DNA of 64,000 bases from Bacteroides ihuae. GTDB taxonomy: Bacteria; Bacteroidota; Bacteroidia; Bacteroidales; Bacteroidaceae. Shown here one piece after another: positions 26,791 through 36,010 of the stretch; position 1 is the first letter of the stretch, and each line of letters begins with the position of its first letter. The translations under genes were made by a program, and so were the position numbers. The DNA lies in the NCBI RefSeq assembly GCF_900104585.1, contig NZ_FNVX01000005.1, positions 1,054,001 through 1,118,000 of the forward strand. The letters are read 5' to 3'. Below the pieces are notes generated by a model. It ran no database searches, was not told the DNA's origin, and worked only from the letters and a program-made list of their open reading frames with translations.

Positions 26791-28344
26791 TTAGAAAGGC
26801 AAAGGTCCATTATCTCCTGAACCGCCAAAAGGATTATCAGGCATAGGTGCGTTTTCTGCATGTGGAGGAGGGACGTTACCCTGAGAACTGCTATTCATGC
26901 GCGAACCAAGCATAGCACCAGCATCTGGCATCGGAATAATCATATCATCATCCGGATTTTGGAACTTCGCGTATTCGGCTTTAAATCGAAGCAGCACATC
27001 ACCGGTAGCACCATTACGATGCTTGGCTATGATAATTTCAGCCATACCTCGAAGGTCATTCCCTTTGTCATCGGAATAGATCTTGTAATATTCTGGACGG
27101 TGAATAAAGCAAACCATATCGGCATCCTGCTCTATGGCACCAGACTCACGAAGATCACTCAACTGCGGACGTTTGCCTTCAATACCTTCACGGTTTTCTA
27201 CTCCACGATTCAACTGAGACAAAGCAATGATAGGAATATTTAGTTCCTTGGCCAAACCTTTGAGCGACCGCGAGATCGTACTAACCTCTTCCTGTCTACT
27301 ACCGTAAGACATACCGCTGGCATTCATTAGCTGAAGGTAATCAATGATGATAATCTTTACTCCATGTTCTCTAACCAAGCGACGGGCTTTGGTACGAAGT
27401 TCAAATACAGAAAGCGAAGGGGTATCATCCACATAAAGTGGCGCATCAATCAGGTCTTTCAGTTTGTAATCTAATTGTTGCCATTCATAAGCCACCAATT
27501 GTCCACTTTTGATCTTTTCACCCGGAATCTCACACACATTGACGATCAAACGGTTGACCAACTGAACGTTACTCATTTCTAATGAGAACAGAGCTACAGG
27601 GTTGCGGAAGTTCACCGCTATATTTCTCGCCATGGAGAGAACGAAAGCTGTCTTTCCCATTGCAGGACGGGCAGCAATGATTACAAGGTCAGAGTTTTGC
27701 CAACCAGAAGTCATCTTATCTAGCTTCGTAAAACCACTCTCCAGACCACTCAATCCATCCGTTCGAGCTGCTGCTTTTTGTAGTAATTCGTAAGCTTCGG
27801 CGATGATTGGATTAATCTGTGTATAATCTTTCTTCAGGTTACGCTGAGAAATTTCAAAGAGTTTACCCTCTGCCTCTTGCATCAAATCGTCCACATCGAG
27901 AGTTTCATCAAAAGCTTTAGTTTCGATGTCGCTACTAAATGTAATCAACTGACGTGCCAGATATTTCTGAGCAATGATACGGGCATGATATTCAATGTGT
28001 GCCGAAGAAGCAACCTTGCTACTAAGTTGAGTGATGTAGAACGGACCACCCACATCTTCTAGCTCACCTCGTTTGCGAAGCTGTTCCGTTACAGTGAGGA
28101 TATCCACCGGTTTCTGCTGCACAGCCAAGTCAGTAATGGCAGCATATATTAGTTGATGCCTATGTTCGTAGAAGGATTCGGGACGGAGAATTTCACTAAC
28201 CTGAGAATAAGCATCTTTTTCAATCATCAATGCACCAACCACTGCCTCTTCTAACTCCAAAGCCTGAGGTTGTAGTCGGCCATAATCGTTTATAGCTTGC
28301 GTCTTGGGTCTGGTAGTACGTGCGTTTTTTCTTTGTTCCGGCAT
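26791..28344 (-). CDS. dnaB: Replicative DNA helicase DnaB
   Basis: 517-aa hexameric 5'-3' helicase of the replication fork. N-terminal primase-interaction domain (about 25-130) starts at LQPQALELEEAVVGALM. The RecA-like motor follows (about 195-455) with Walker A ARPAMGKTAF, IIIDYLQLM and the DLRESGAIEQDAD motif. No intein interrupts it. The last 60 residues are low-complexity and end NPFGGSGDNGPLPF, resembling the acidic/aromatic tip of SSB proteins. Divergent from ispE; -7 box TACCTTTG at 28395-28402. Confidence 0.96.
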   Translation of the reverse strand: MPEQRKNARTTRPKTQAINDYGRLQPQALELEEAVVGALMIEKDAYSQVSEILRPESFYEHRHQLIYAAITDLAVQQKPVDILTVTEQLRKRGELEDVGGPFYITQLSSKVASSAHIEYHARIIAQKYLARQLITFSSDIETKAFDETLDVDDLMQEAEGKLFEISQRNLKKDYTQINPIIAEAYELLQKAAARTDGLSGLESGFTKLDKMTSGWQNSDLVIIAARPAMGKTAFVLSMARNIAVNFRNPVALFSLEMSNVQLVNRLIVNVCEIPGEKIKSGQLVAYEWQQLDYKLKDLIDAPLYVDDTPSLSVFELRTKARRLVREHGVKIIIIDYLQLMNASGMSYGSRQEEVSTISRSLKGLAKELNIPIIALSQLNRGVENREGIEGKRPQLSDLRESGAIEQDADMVCFIHRPEYYKIYSDDKGNDLRGMAEIIIAKHRNGATGDVLLRFKAEYAKFQNPDDDMIIPMPDAGAMLGSRMNSSSQGNVPPPHAENAPMPDNPFGGSGDNGPLPF

Positions 28345-28394
28345 TATTTTGCAGAATTATATTTTCTTGTTGTTACTCATAACCATTGTGTTTA

Positions 28395-28402
28395 CAAAGG
28401 TA
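28395..28402 (-). promoter_or_regulatory. -7 box, dnaB promoter
   Basis: Minus-strand TACCTTTG, perfect TAnnTTTG, 50 bases upstream of the dnaB ATG. Confidence 0.5.
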
Positions 28403-28469
28403 AGCATTGAATTTTGATAATTAAATAATGCACCAAAAATATTTCTACTCTATAATCTGATTTGTATTA

Positions 28470-28499
28470 TTGAATACTTAAAAATAAATCATAACTTTG
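28470..28499 (+). promoter_or_regulatory. ispE promoter (-33 and -7 boxes)
   Basis: TTG at 28470-28472 and TAACTTTG at 28492-28499, spaced 19 bp, the canonical Bacteroidetes arrangement. About 59 bases upstream of ispE. Confidence 0.65.
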
Positions 28500-28558
28500 C
28501 AAGCGATAAACAGAATGCTGCATTCGACTTTTGACAACGCATTAGTACATATAAGCGT

Positions 28559-29383
28559 ATGATTACATTCCCCAATGCTAAGATAAATCTGGGATTAAAT
28601 ATTACCGAAAAACGGGCTGACGGATATCATAATCTTGAGACCGTATTTTATCCCGTACCTTTGGAAGATGCGCTCGAAATAACTCTTTCCAAATCAAAGG
28701 AAGTCCCATTTACACTACATCCTTCGGGCATATCTGTTGCCGGGGAGTTGAACGATAATCTTGTGGTCAAAGCCTATCTCTTGCTTGCCGAAGTCTTTGA
28801 TTTGCCTCCTATAGACATTTATTTATATAAGGCTATTCCTTCTGGAGCAGGACTTGGTGGTGGTTCTGCCGATGCTGCTTTTATGCTAAAATTGCTCAAC
28901 AACAAATTTCAGTTAAATCTAAGCACGGAGAAACTTGAAGAATACGCCTCTAGATTAGGTGCCGACTGCGCTTTCTTCATTCAAAATCGACCTACATTTG
29001 CTGAAGGCATAGGTGATTTATTCTCTCCTATTCAACTATCGCTAAAGGGTTATGAAGTGGTTATTGTTAAACCTCCAATATTTGTTTCTACTCGTGAAGC
29101 CTTTTCTTTAATAACTCCTTGCAAACCCAAAATCACTTTAAGTGAGATTATCAGCCGCCCCCCGACTGAGTGGAAAGAGTTGTTAGAGAATGATTTTGAA
29201 AAAAGCGTATTTGCACTTTACCCTACTATCAGAAAAATTAAATCAGAACTATACAGCAAAGGAGCCGTTTATTCAGCTATGAGTGGATCCGGAGCATCTG
29301 TTTACGGACTATTCGCTCCCAAGACTCCATTGCCAGAAATGGAATTCAGTAATTCATTTTATTTTCATACCTGCTTAGACTAA
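28559..29383 (+). CDS. ispE: 4-diphosphocytidyl-2-C-methyl-D-erythritol kinase
   Basis: 274-aa GHMP kinase of the non-mevalonate isoprenoid pathway, phosphorylating CDP-ME in the cytoplasm. [12 protein letters not shown] at the start and [14 protein letters not shown] are IspE signatures. The ATP loop is [17 protein letters not shown], and [12 protein letters not shown] forms the third GHMP motif. The gene converges on trmN6 with only 15 bp between the stop codons. Confidence 0.96.
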   Translation: MITFPNAKINLGLNITEKRADGYHNLETVFYPVPLEDALEITLSKSKEVPFTLHPSGISVAGELNDNLVVKAYLLLAEVFDLPPIDIYLYKAIPSGAGLGGGSADAAFMLKLLNNKFQLNLSTEKLEEYASRLGADCAFFIQNRPTFAEGIGDLFSPIQLSLKGYEVVIVKPPIFVSTREAFSLITPCKPKITLSEIISRPPTEWKELLENDFEKSVFALYPTIRKIKSELYSKGAVYSAMSGSGASVYGLFAPKTPLPEMEFSNSFYFHTCLD

Positions 29384-29398
29384 TACGCAAATCCTAAG

Positions 29399-30103
29399 TT
29401 ACATCTTTAAATAGTAGTCTTTCGTCAAGGCAATGTATTCCTTACTATACTGATGCCTTGCCACTTCAGTAAGCAAATAATTATTTTCACAAGCCTGCTG
29501 GGCAAACGAGAAAGTGATCAGAGCTCTCTTCGGAGCACCTCCAGGCTTAGTGATAACCCATAATTGGCGGCAAGGAAATAGTCCACAAAGCTCTGCAATA
29601 TATTTAAAAGAATCCGCTGTTTCTATAGGTATAATCACACTAAATGTCCCATCAATTGACAACACTTTAGAAACGCCCTTAAGCAACTCTGTATAGGTAA
29701 GATCACCACTATGCCGTGCCATCGTGCGTTGATCATCAGGAGATGCCAGTGAATCAACAAAATATGGAGGATTAGAAATAACTACATCAAATTTTTCATC
29801 CGACACAAACTCTTTAAAATCCGTCTTAACAACTTCTATCCGATCTGCCCATGGAGAAGAAGAAATATTCTCTTCTGCCTGTTTGGCAGCATGTTCATCT
29901 ATCTCTAAAGCCACAATATGAGCCACACTACGTTGAGCAGTCATCAGTGCTAATAAACCTGTTCCAGTTCCTATATCCAGGATCTTCTTTGCACGACTAA
30001 CATCAGCCCACGCCCCCAGAAGTACACCGTCTGTTCCCACCTTCATGCCACATTTGTCATGCGATACGGTAAATTGTTTAAATTGAAAATACGAATTAGG
30101 CAT
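29399..30103 (-). CDS. trmN6: tRNA1(Val) A37 N6-methyltransferase (YfiC/TrmN6)
   Basis: 234-aa class I SAM-dependent methyltransferase. FKQFTVSHDKCGMKVGTDGVLLGAWAD is the YfiC-type N-terminus; ILDIGTGTGLLALM is the SAM motif I and NPPYF is the catalytic motif of N6-adenine methylases. It would methylate A37 of tRNA1-Val. The frame extends to an ATG at 30172, but a TATTTTTG box (30129-30136) sits inside that extension, so the start is placed at 30103. Confidence 0.9.
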   Translation of the reverse strand: MPNSYFQFKQFTVSHDKCGMKVGTDGVLLGAWADVSRAKKILDIGTGTGLLALMTAQRSVAHIVALEIDEHAAKQAEENISSSPWADRIEVVKTDFKEFVSDEKFDVVISNPPYFVDSLASPDDQRTMARHSGDLTYTELLKGVSKVLSIDGTFSVIIPIETADSFKYIAELCGLFPCRQLWVITKPGGAPKRALITFSFAQQACENNYLLTEVARHQYSKEYIALTKDYYLKM

Positions 30104-30128
30104 ATTGCTAATAAATAATGATAATCGA

Positions 30129-30136
30129 CAAAAATA
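30129..30136 (-). promoter_or_regulatory. -7 box, trmN6 promoter
   Basis: Minus-strand TATTTTTG, 25 bases upstream of the ATG at 30103; it argues against the longer frame. Confidence 0.55.
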
Positions 30137-30233
30137 AGTAATTATCAAGAGACAAACCAGATACAACTCCATTATTTGGCATTGTTTTTGTGATTTTAGT
30201 GTATAGGTGCTTTATTATTAATAAAGAATAAAC

Positions 30234-30241
30234 TAACTTTG
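30234..30241 (+). promoter_or_regulatory. -7 box, lon promoter
   Basis: TAACTTTG, perfect TAnnTTTG, 47 bases upstream of the lon ATG. Confidence 0.55.
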
Positions 30242-30288
30242 CAGCTCTTTTAATGGCTGTCAATATGTGATGACTTAATTTATACGCA

Positions 30289-32757
30289 ATGAAGATAGAT
30301 AGATATTTTACAGAGAACGAAGATCCGAGTGACAATGCTTTTTCATTAATTGCCGACTTTGACGGAACTGAAGATCAACTGTTTGACATAAAGGTAGATA
30401 GCAATATCCCCGTTTTACCTCTTAGAAACATGATATTATTTCCCGGTGTACTAATGCCTGTGTCCATAGGTAGAAGATCATCACTGAAACTCATTAAAGA
30501 AGCAGAAAAGAAAGGCTCATACATAGCTGTTGTATGTCAGAAAATGGCTCAAACAGAAGAACCTGTTTTAGAAGATCTCCACAGAATAGGAACAGTAGCT
30601 AAAATCGTTCGTCTACTCGAAATGCCCGATCAAAGCACAACGGCAATTCTTCAGGGGATGGTTCGCATGGAACTAAAGGAAATAACCTCGACACATCCTT
30701 ATTTACGAGCAAATGTAGACGTTCTAGAAGAAGAAATTCCTCAAAAAGATAATAAAGAATTTACTGCTTTAGTCGATTCTTGCAAAGATTTAACGATACG
30801 TTATATCAAGTCTTCTGATATATTACATCAGGAATCAGCTTTTGCCATCCGCAATATTACCAACCCTATGTTTCTGATACATTTTATATGCACCAACATG
30901 CCACTCAAAATAGAGCAGAAGATAGAGTTGATAAAGATTCCATTACTCAGTGTAAGAGCCCAGAAATTATTAGAAATACTAACCCGCGAAGTTCAATTGG
31001 AAGAAATAAAAGCTTCTATTCAACTACGTGCGCGTGAAGATATAGATCAGCAACAAAGAGAATATTTCTTGCAACAACAAATAAAAACTATACAAGATGA
31101 ACTTGGTGGTAGTGGTCAAGAACAGGAAATAGACGAAATGCGCATTAAGGCTGAGAAAATGAAGTGGGATTTGGAAACGAAAAACACATTCCTTAAAGAA
31201 CTAGCTAAGCTAGAAAGGACACATTCGCAATCGCCCGACTATAGTGTGCAACTCAATTATTTGCAAATCATGCTCAGTTTGCCTTGGGGAATATTCACCA
31301 CAGACAATATTAATCTAAAGAACGCAGAGAAAACACTGAATAAAGATCATTATGGATTGGAAAAGGTGAAAGAGCGCATTCTTGAACATTTGGCTGTGCT
31401 GAAGTTGAAAAATGATATGAAATCGCCCATCATCTGTCTTTATGGCCCTCCGGGAGTAGGTAAAACATCTTTGGGTAAATCAATAGCAGCTTCGTTGAAA
31501 CGAAAATATATTCGCATGTCTCTGGGAGGAGTGCATGATGAAGCTGAAATACGTGGACATAGAAAAACATATGTAGGAGCTATGCCCGGTCGTGTAATAA
31601 AGAGTCTGGTTAAAGCGGGTTCATCCAATCCGGTATTTATTCTGGATGAGGTTGACAAACTGGGAAATGACCGTCAAGGGGATCCTTCTTCTGCTTTGCT
31701 AGAGGTACTCGATCCTGAACAAAACAGCACTTTTCATGATAATTTTCTTGATGTTGATTTCGACTTATCTAAAGTGATGTTTATTGCTACAGCCAATAAC
31801 CTGAACACTATTCCAGGACCACTACTCGATCGTATGGAATTAATTGAAGTAAGTGGATACATCACTGAAGAGAAAATAGAGATTGCTCGTAAACACTTGC
31901 TTCCTAAAGAGATGGAAGCAAATGGTATAAAAAAGACAGATATCAAAATACCTAAAGATACACTCGAACTTATCATAGAATCGTACACACGTGAAAGTGG
32001 TGTGCGCGAACTAGAGAAGAAAATCAATAAAATTTTCCGTAAGTCAGCTCGTCAATATGCTACGGATGGATACTTCGCAAAAACAGAAATCAAACCAGCT
32101 GATCTAGTTGATTTTTTGGGAACACCGGAATATACACGAGATAAGTATCAAGGGAATGAATATGCCGGAGTAGTAACAGGGTTGGCTTGGACTTCCGTAG
32201 GTGGAGAAATTCTATTTGTAGAAACTAGTTTAAGCCGGGGGAAAGGCGGAAGACTTACCTTAACCGGAAATTTAGGAGATGTGATGAAAGAGTCAGCAAT
32301 GCTAGCACTTGAATATATCAAAGCACATGCTTCATTGCTCAATTTGAGCGAAGAGGTATTTGACAACTGGAACATTCACGTACATGTGCCTGAAGGAGCT
32401 ATACCTAAAGATGGCCCTTCAGCAGGTATTACAATGGCTACTTCTTTAGCTTCTGCCCTCACTCAACGCAAAGTGAAAGCAAATTTGGCAATGACTGGAG
32501 AAATCACACTTCGTGGAAAAGTTCTTCCTGTAGGTGGTGTCAAAGAGAAAATCCTAGCAGCAAAGCGTGCAGGGATCAAAGAGATTATAATGAGTGCAGA
32601 GAATAAGAAAAATATAGATGAGATTCAGGATATGTATCTGAAAGGGTTAACTTTCCATTATGTAAATGATGTCAGAGAAGTTTTCGCTATTGCATTAACA
32701 GACGAAAAAGTGGCAGATGCCGTTGACTTTTCAGTAAAGAAAGCTGCTAAAGAATGA
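30289..32757 (+). CDS. lon: ATP-dependent protease La (Lon)
   Basis: 822-aa cytoplasmic AAA+ serine protease degrading misfolded and regulatory proteins. Domains: LON substrate domain (about 42-235), coiled coil (about 235-300), AAA+ with Walker [10 protein letters not shown] (386-394) and [10 protein letters not shown], and the protease domain with the Ser711-Lys754 dyad ([22 protein letters not shown]). It starts an operon-like run; its stop overlaps the tgt start by four bases (ATGA). No CIRCE-like element was seen upstream. Confidence 0.96.
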   Translation: MKIDRYFTENEDPSDNAFSLIADFDGTEDQLFDIKVDSNIPVLPLRNMILFPGVLMPVSIGRRSSLKLIKEAEKKGSYIAVVCQKMAQTEEPVLEDLHRIGTVAKIVRLLEMPDQSTTAILQGMVRMELKEITSTHPYLRANVDVLEEEIPQKDNKEFTALVDSCKDLTIRYIKSSDILHQESAFAIRNITNPMFLIHFICTNMPLKIEQKIELIKIPLLSVRAQKLLEILTREVQLEEIKASIQLRAREDIDQQQREYFLQQQIKTIQDELGGSGQEQEIDEMRIKAEKMKWDLETKNTFLKELAKLERTHSQSPDYSVQLNYLQIMLSLPWGIFTTDNINLKNAEKTLNKDHYGLEKVKERILEHLAVLKLKNDMKSPIICLYGPPGVGKTSLGKSIAASLKRKYIRMSLGGVHDEAEIRGHRKTYVGAMPGRVIKSLVKAGSSNPVFILDEVDKLGNDRQGDPSSALLEVLDPEQNSTFHDNFLDVDFDLSKVMFIATANNLNTIPGPLLDRMELIEVSGYITEEKIEIARKHLLPKEMEANGIKKTDIKIPKDTLELIIESYTRESGVRELEKKINKIFRKSARQYATDGYFAKTEIKPADLVDFLGTPEYTRDKYQGNEYAGVVTGLAWTSVGGEILFVETSLSRGKGGRLTLTGNLGDVMKESAMLALEYIKAHASLLNLSEEVFDNWNIHVHVPEGAIPKDGPSAGITMATSLASALTQRKVKANLAMTGEITLRGKVLPVGGVKEKILAAKRAGIKEIIMSAENKKNIDEIQDMYLKGLTFHYVNDVREVFAIALTDEKVADAVDFSVKKAAKE

Positions 32758-33884
32758 CATTCGATTTACAATATACCGATTCAAAAAGCAATGCACGTGC
32801 CGGATTGCTCACAACAGACCATGGGCAGATAGAAACCCCTATCTTTATGCCCGTGGGTACATTGGGCTCTGTAAAGGGCGTACATCAAACGGAATTGAAA
32901 GAAGATATCAAAGCACAGATTATTCTGGGCAATACATATCATCTCTATTTGCGTCCGGGACTTGATGTACTGGAGAAAGCTGGAGGACTGCATAAATTTA
33001 ATAGCTTTGACCGCCCTATGTTAACAGATAGTGGAGGGTTTCAGGTTTTTTCTTTGGCCGGCATTCGTAAACTACGCGAAGAAGGTGCAGAATTCAGATC
33101 TCACATAGATGGCAGTAAACACGTATTTACTCCGGAGAAAGTCATGGATATAGAACGCATCATTGGTGCGGATATCATGATGGCTTTTGATGAATGTCCT
33201 CCGGGAGATTCCGACTATGCCTATGCAAAAAAATCTCTTGGACTAACACATCGCTGGCTAGACAGGTGCATTCAGCGCTTCAACGAAACGGAACCGAAAT
33301 ACGGATATCAACAATCACTCTTCCCGATTGTGCAAGGCTGCATTTATCCGGACTTGCGTAAACAATCAGCCGAGTTTATAGCTTCAAAAGGAGCTGATGG
33401 CAATGCCATAGGAGGATTGGCTGTAGGCGAACCTGTTGACAAAATGTACGAGATGATCGAATTAGTGAATGAGATCCTGCCTACAGATAAGCCACGTTAC
33501 CTAATGGGTGTAGGCACTCCAGTTAATATTTTGGAAGGAATAGAGCGAGGAGTAGACATGTTTGATTGTGTGATGCCTACCCGAAACGGACGAAATGGCA
33601 TGCTCTTTACCAAAGATGGCATCATGAACATGAAAAATAAAAAATGGGAGACTGATTTTTCCCCTATTGAGATTGATGGTGCTTCATCCGTAGATACATT
33701 ATATAGCAAAGCGTACTTAAGACATCTCTTTCATGCCAAAGAGTTATTGGCTATGCAGATTGCATCCATACATAACTTAGCCTTCTATCTTTGGTTGGTT
33801 AGCGAAGCCCGCAAACATATCATTGCAGGAGATTTCTCTACTTGGAAACCTATGATGGTGAAGAGGGTATCAACTCGATTATAA
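32754..33884 (+). CDS. tgt: Queuine tRNA-ribosyltransferase (Tgt), zinc cysteines absent
   Basis: 376-aa TIM-barrel transglycosylase exchanging guanine-34 for a queuosine precursor in Asp, Asn, His and Tyr tRNAs. Catalytic and substrate motifs are intact: DSGGFQVFS (Asp92), FDECPPGDSD, GGLAVGEP and GVDMFDCVMPTRNGRNG. However, the C-terminal zinc site CxCxxC of typical bacterial Tgt is replaced: Gly309, Ser311 and Asp314 occupy the three positions just before YSKAYLRHLF. The later His (SIHNL) is kept. Overlaps lon by 4 bases and precedes lptG by 9 bp. Confidence 0.93.
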   Translation: MTFDLQYTDSKSNARAGLLTTDHGQIETPIFMPVGTLGSVKGVHQTELKEDIKAQIILGNTYHLYLRPGLDVLEKAGGLHKFNSFDRPMLTDSGGFQVFSLAGIRKLREEGAEFRSHIDGSKHVFTPEKVMDIERIIGADIMMAFDECPPGDSDYAYAKKSLGLTHRWLDRCIQRFNETEPKYGYQQSLFPIVQGCIYPDLRKQSAEFIASKGADGNAIGGLAVGEPVDKMYEMIELVNEILPTDKPRYLMGVGTPVNILEGIERGVDMFDCVMPTRNGRNGMLFTKDGIMNMKNKKWETDFSPIEIDGASSVDTLYSKAYLRHLFHAKELLAMQIASIHNLAFYLWLVSEARKHIIAGDFSTWKPMMVKRVSTRL

Positions 33885-33893
33885 TTAAAAGAC

Positions 33894-34988
33894 ATGAGCA
33901 ATAAGTTATTAAAACGGTTGGATTGGTACATCATAAAGAAGTTCCTTGGCACTTATGTATTTGCCATTGCCTTGATTATTTCTATAGCAGTAGTGTTCGA
34001 CTTCAATGAGAAGATGGACAAATTCATGACAAATGAAGCTCCTTGGAAAGCAATCATTTTTGATTATTACATGAATTTCATACCCTATTTTGCCAACCTT
34101 TTCAGTCCCTTGTTCGTCTTTATTGCTGTCATCTTTTTCACTTCTAAGCTTGCTGAGAACTCCGAGATCATCGCTATGTTCTCAACGGGAATGAGTTTTA
34201 AGCGATTAATGCGTCCCTACATGATTTCGGCCGCAATCATTTCTATAGTCACTTTCAGTTTAGGATCCTATATAATACCTAGAGGAAGTGTTACCCGTCT
34301 AGCTTTCGAAGATAAGTACTACAAGAAGAAAAAAACAACTTCTGTTCGCAATGTGCAATTGGAGGTAGATTCAGGTGTTATAGCCTATATTGAAAGATAC
34401 GAAGATTACAACAAGACCGGTTTTCATTTTTCTCTAGATAAATTTGTGGATAAAAAGTTAGTATCCCATCTTACAGCACGCAGTATAACCTATGACACTA
34501 CTGCTGTCAACAAATGGATTATTAAGGACTATATGATTAGAGAGCTAAATGGACTTAAGGAGAATATTATTCGTGGAGAAAAAATAGACTCTATTATTGT
34601 AATGCAGCCTACTGATTTTCTTATCACGAGGAATCAACAAGAAGTTCTTACAAGTCCACAACTTAGCGAATACATTGACAGACAAAAGAAACGAGGTTTT
34701 GCTAATATAAAGGAATTTGAAATAGAATACCACAAGCGTATTGCTATGTCATTCGCATCATTTATATTAACCACCATCGGGTTATCTCTATCTTCGAAGA
34801 AATCGAAGGGAGGAATGGGACTTCATCTAGGTATTGGCTTGGGGCTTAGTTTCTCCTATATTCTATTTCAAACCATTTCTTCTACTTTTGCTATAAATGG
34901 CAATGTCCCTCCAGTTATTGCCGTATGGATTCCGAACCTACTGTATACTGTTATCGCTATTTACTTATACATAAAGGCTCCTAAATAA
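33894..34988 (+). CDS. lptG: LptF/LptG-family LPS-export permease
   Basis: 364-aa inner-membrane subunit of the Lpt system that extracts lipopolysaccharide and hands it to the periplasmic bridge. N-terminal LDWYIIKKFLGTYVFAIALI and the IAMFSTGMSFKRLMRPY coupling helix are typical. A periplasmic beta-jellyroll spans about residues 125-255, and three more membrane segments close the protein. Whether it is the F or G subunit cannot be decided from sequence alone. It follows tgt by 9 bp and is followed by a strong terminator, so it closes lon-tgt-lptG. Confidence 0.88.
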   Translation: MSNKLLKRLDWYIIKKFLGTYVFAIALIISIAVVFDFNEKMDKFMTNEAPWKAIIFDYYMNFIPYFANLFSPLFVFIAVIFFTSKLAENSEIIAMFSTGMSFKRLMRPYMISAAIISIVTFSLGSYIIPRGSVTRLAFEDKYYKKKKTTSVRNVQLEVDSGVIAYIERYEDYNKTGFHFSLDKFVDKKLVSHLTARSITYDTTAVNKWIIKDYMIRELNGLKENIIRGEKIDSIIVMQPTDFLITRNQQEVLTSPQLSEYIDRQKKRGFANIKEFEIEYHKRIAMSFASFILTTIGLSLSSKKSKGGMGLHLGIGLGLSFSYILFQTISSTFAINGNVPPVIAVWIPNLLYTVIAIYLYIKAPK

Positions 34989-35055
34989 TTATTATTTGCG
35001 TACACACTCTCTAGGGAGACATTTCTAATACAATACTTTTAAATATATAAAAAAG

Positions 35056-35101
35056 AAAATCCCGCTCACTCTTGAAAAGTCAAGTGCAAGCGGGATTTTT
35101 T
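35056..35101 (+). terminator. Terminator of lon-tgt-lptG
   Basis: Stem AAAATCCCGCT/AGCGGGATTTT (35056-35066/35089-35099) running into a T-run. The rest of the gap to 35240 shows nothing further. Confidence 0.8.
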
Positions 35102-35240
35102 GTAGTATCCATTTCCTCTTTTGTTTGTCCCTCACTAAACCGGCAAGGAGCTTTACTCCTATGCTTGTAGTGACATCAAACTTATGCCCCCAAGCTTTCT
35201 ATAATTATAAACTAAAAGCCGTTAGCTAGTAGCATAAATT

Positions 35241-35741
35241 CTATCCTCTTTTTAAATAGGCAGAAAGTTGAGTAGCAGAGATGTTTTTGGCTATAATAAC
35301 ACCATTTTCATCTAATAAATAGTTTGCAAATCCACGATTTAACCTATACTTTTTGAATAAACCGGAATTTTCACCTTTTGTTTCCACGAAACAGGTGGGC
35401 GACACTATTTGATCTTTACGAATGGTCTCACTAAAAATTGATGTATATTCATCAAAAGATATCGAAACCATTTCAACTTGGCGGGAAGCTGACCTAAGCG
35501 CATTGTTTAAACGAATATTTTGCATCCGTGATAACGCATCATAACTTGCCCAGAAACTAAGCAACACATACTTTCCTTTCATATTGGTCAGTTCAAACGC
35601 GTGCCCGTTTGACGTAGATTCGATTTTGAAATCAGGGGCTACGTCTCCCACACTCAATCCTCCAGTGGATTTGTCTTTTGCTACAAAAGAAGTCAAGGAA
35701 CTAATAAGTAATACAACAAAAATCCATTTTACATATTTCAT
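35241..35741 (-). CDS. Exported thioredoxin-fold (TlpA/AhpC-like) protein without the CxxC pair
   Basis: 166-aa protein with an N-terminal signal sequence (KWIFVVLLISSLTSFVA). The fold is that of TlpA/redoxin: GDVAPDFKIEST, KYVLLSFWASYDALSRMQN, VEMVSISFDE, and a final YLLDENGVIIAKNI strand. The WCxxC active site is replaced by Tyr67-Asp68-Ala-Leu-Ser71, leaving a single cysteine (SPTCFVE). It is therefore unlikely to be a classical disulfide reductase and may be a binding or scaffold protein. Its own transcript is divergent from serB. Confidence 0.8.
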   Translation of the reverse strand: MKYVKWIFVVLLISSLTSFVAKDKSTGGLSVGDVAPDFKIESTSNGHAFELTNMKGKYVLLSFWASYDALSRMQNIRLNNALRSASRQVEMVSISFDEYTSIFSETIRKDQIVSPTCFVETKGENSGLFKKYRLNRGFANYLLDENGVIIAKNISATQLSAYLKRG

Positions 35742-35978
35742 GTAATTCGGTTTTGGTTAATACTATCCGGGGCTGTCCTTCGACAGTAATTTCTACCCGA
35801 AACATTGTCTTTTCAGGCATCAGCAGAATGGAATCTGCTGATAATCAAAGCCTTTACATATAGAAATCAAGGGCAAAGGTAAGTTATTATTATTCTAATA
35901 TCCAAATAATCAAGTTATTTTCTCACTTTTGGACTTTATAAATTCATATTATTTAGCAGAAAAAGCAGGTTTTTTCCT

Positions 35979-35986
35979 TACTTTTG
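35979..35986 (+). promoter_or_regulatory. -7 box, serB promoter
   Basis: TACTTTTG, perfect TAnnTTTG, 24 bases before the serB ATG at 36011. It overlaps the TTG start of the longer frame. Confidence 0.6.
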
Positions 35987-36010
35987 CAAAGAAAATTTAG
36001 AATATATATT

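Noticed and set aside
30104..30172. N-terminal hydrophobic extension of TrmN6 (ATG at 30172)
   Set aside because: A promoter box lies within it, and the methyltransferase family starts at the internal ATG; a membrane anchor is not expected.
35984..36010. TTG start of serB at 35984
   Set aside because: The TTG is part of the -7 box, so it would not be transcribed in full; ATG 36011 fits the family.
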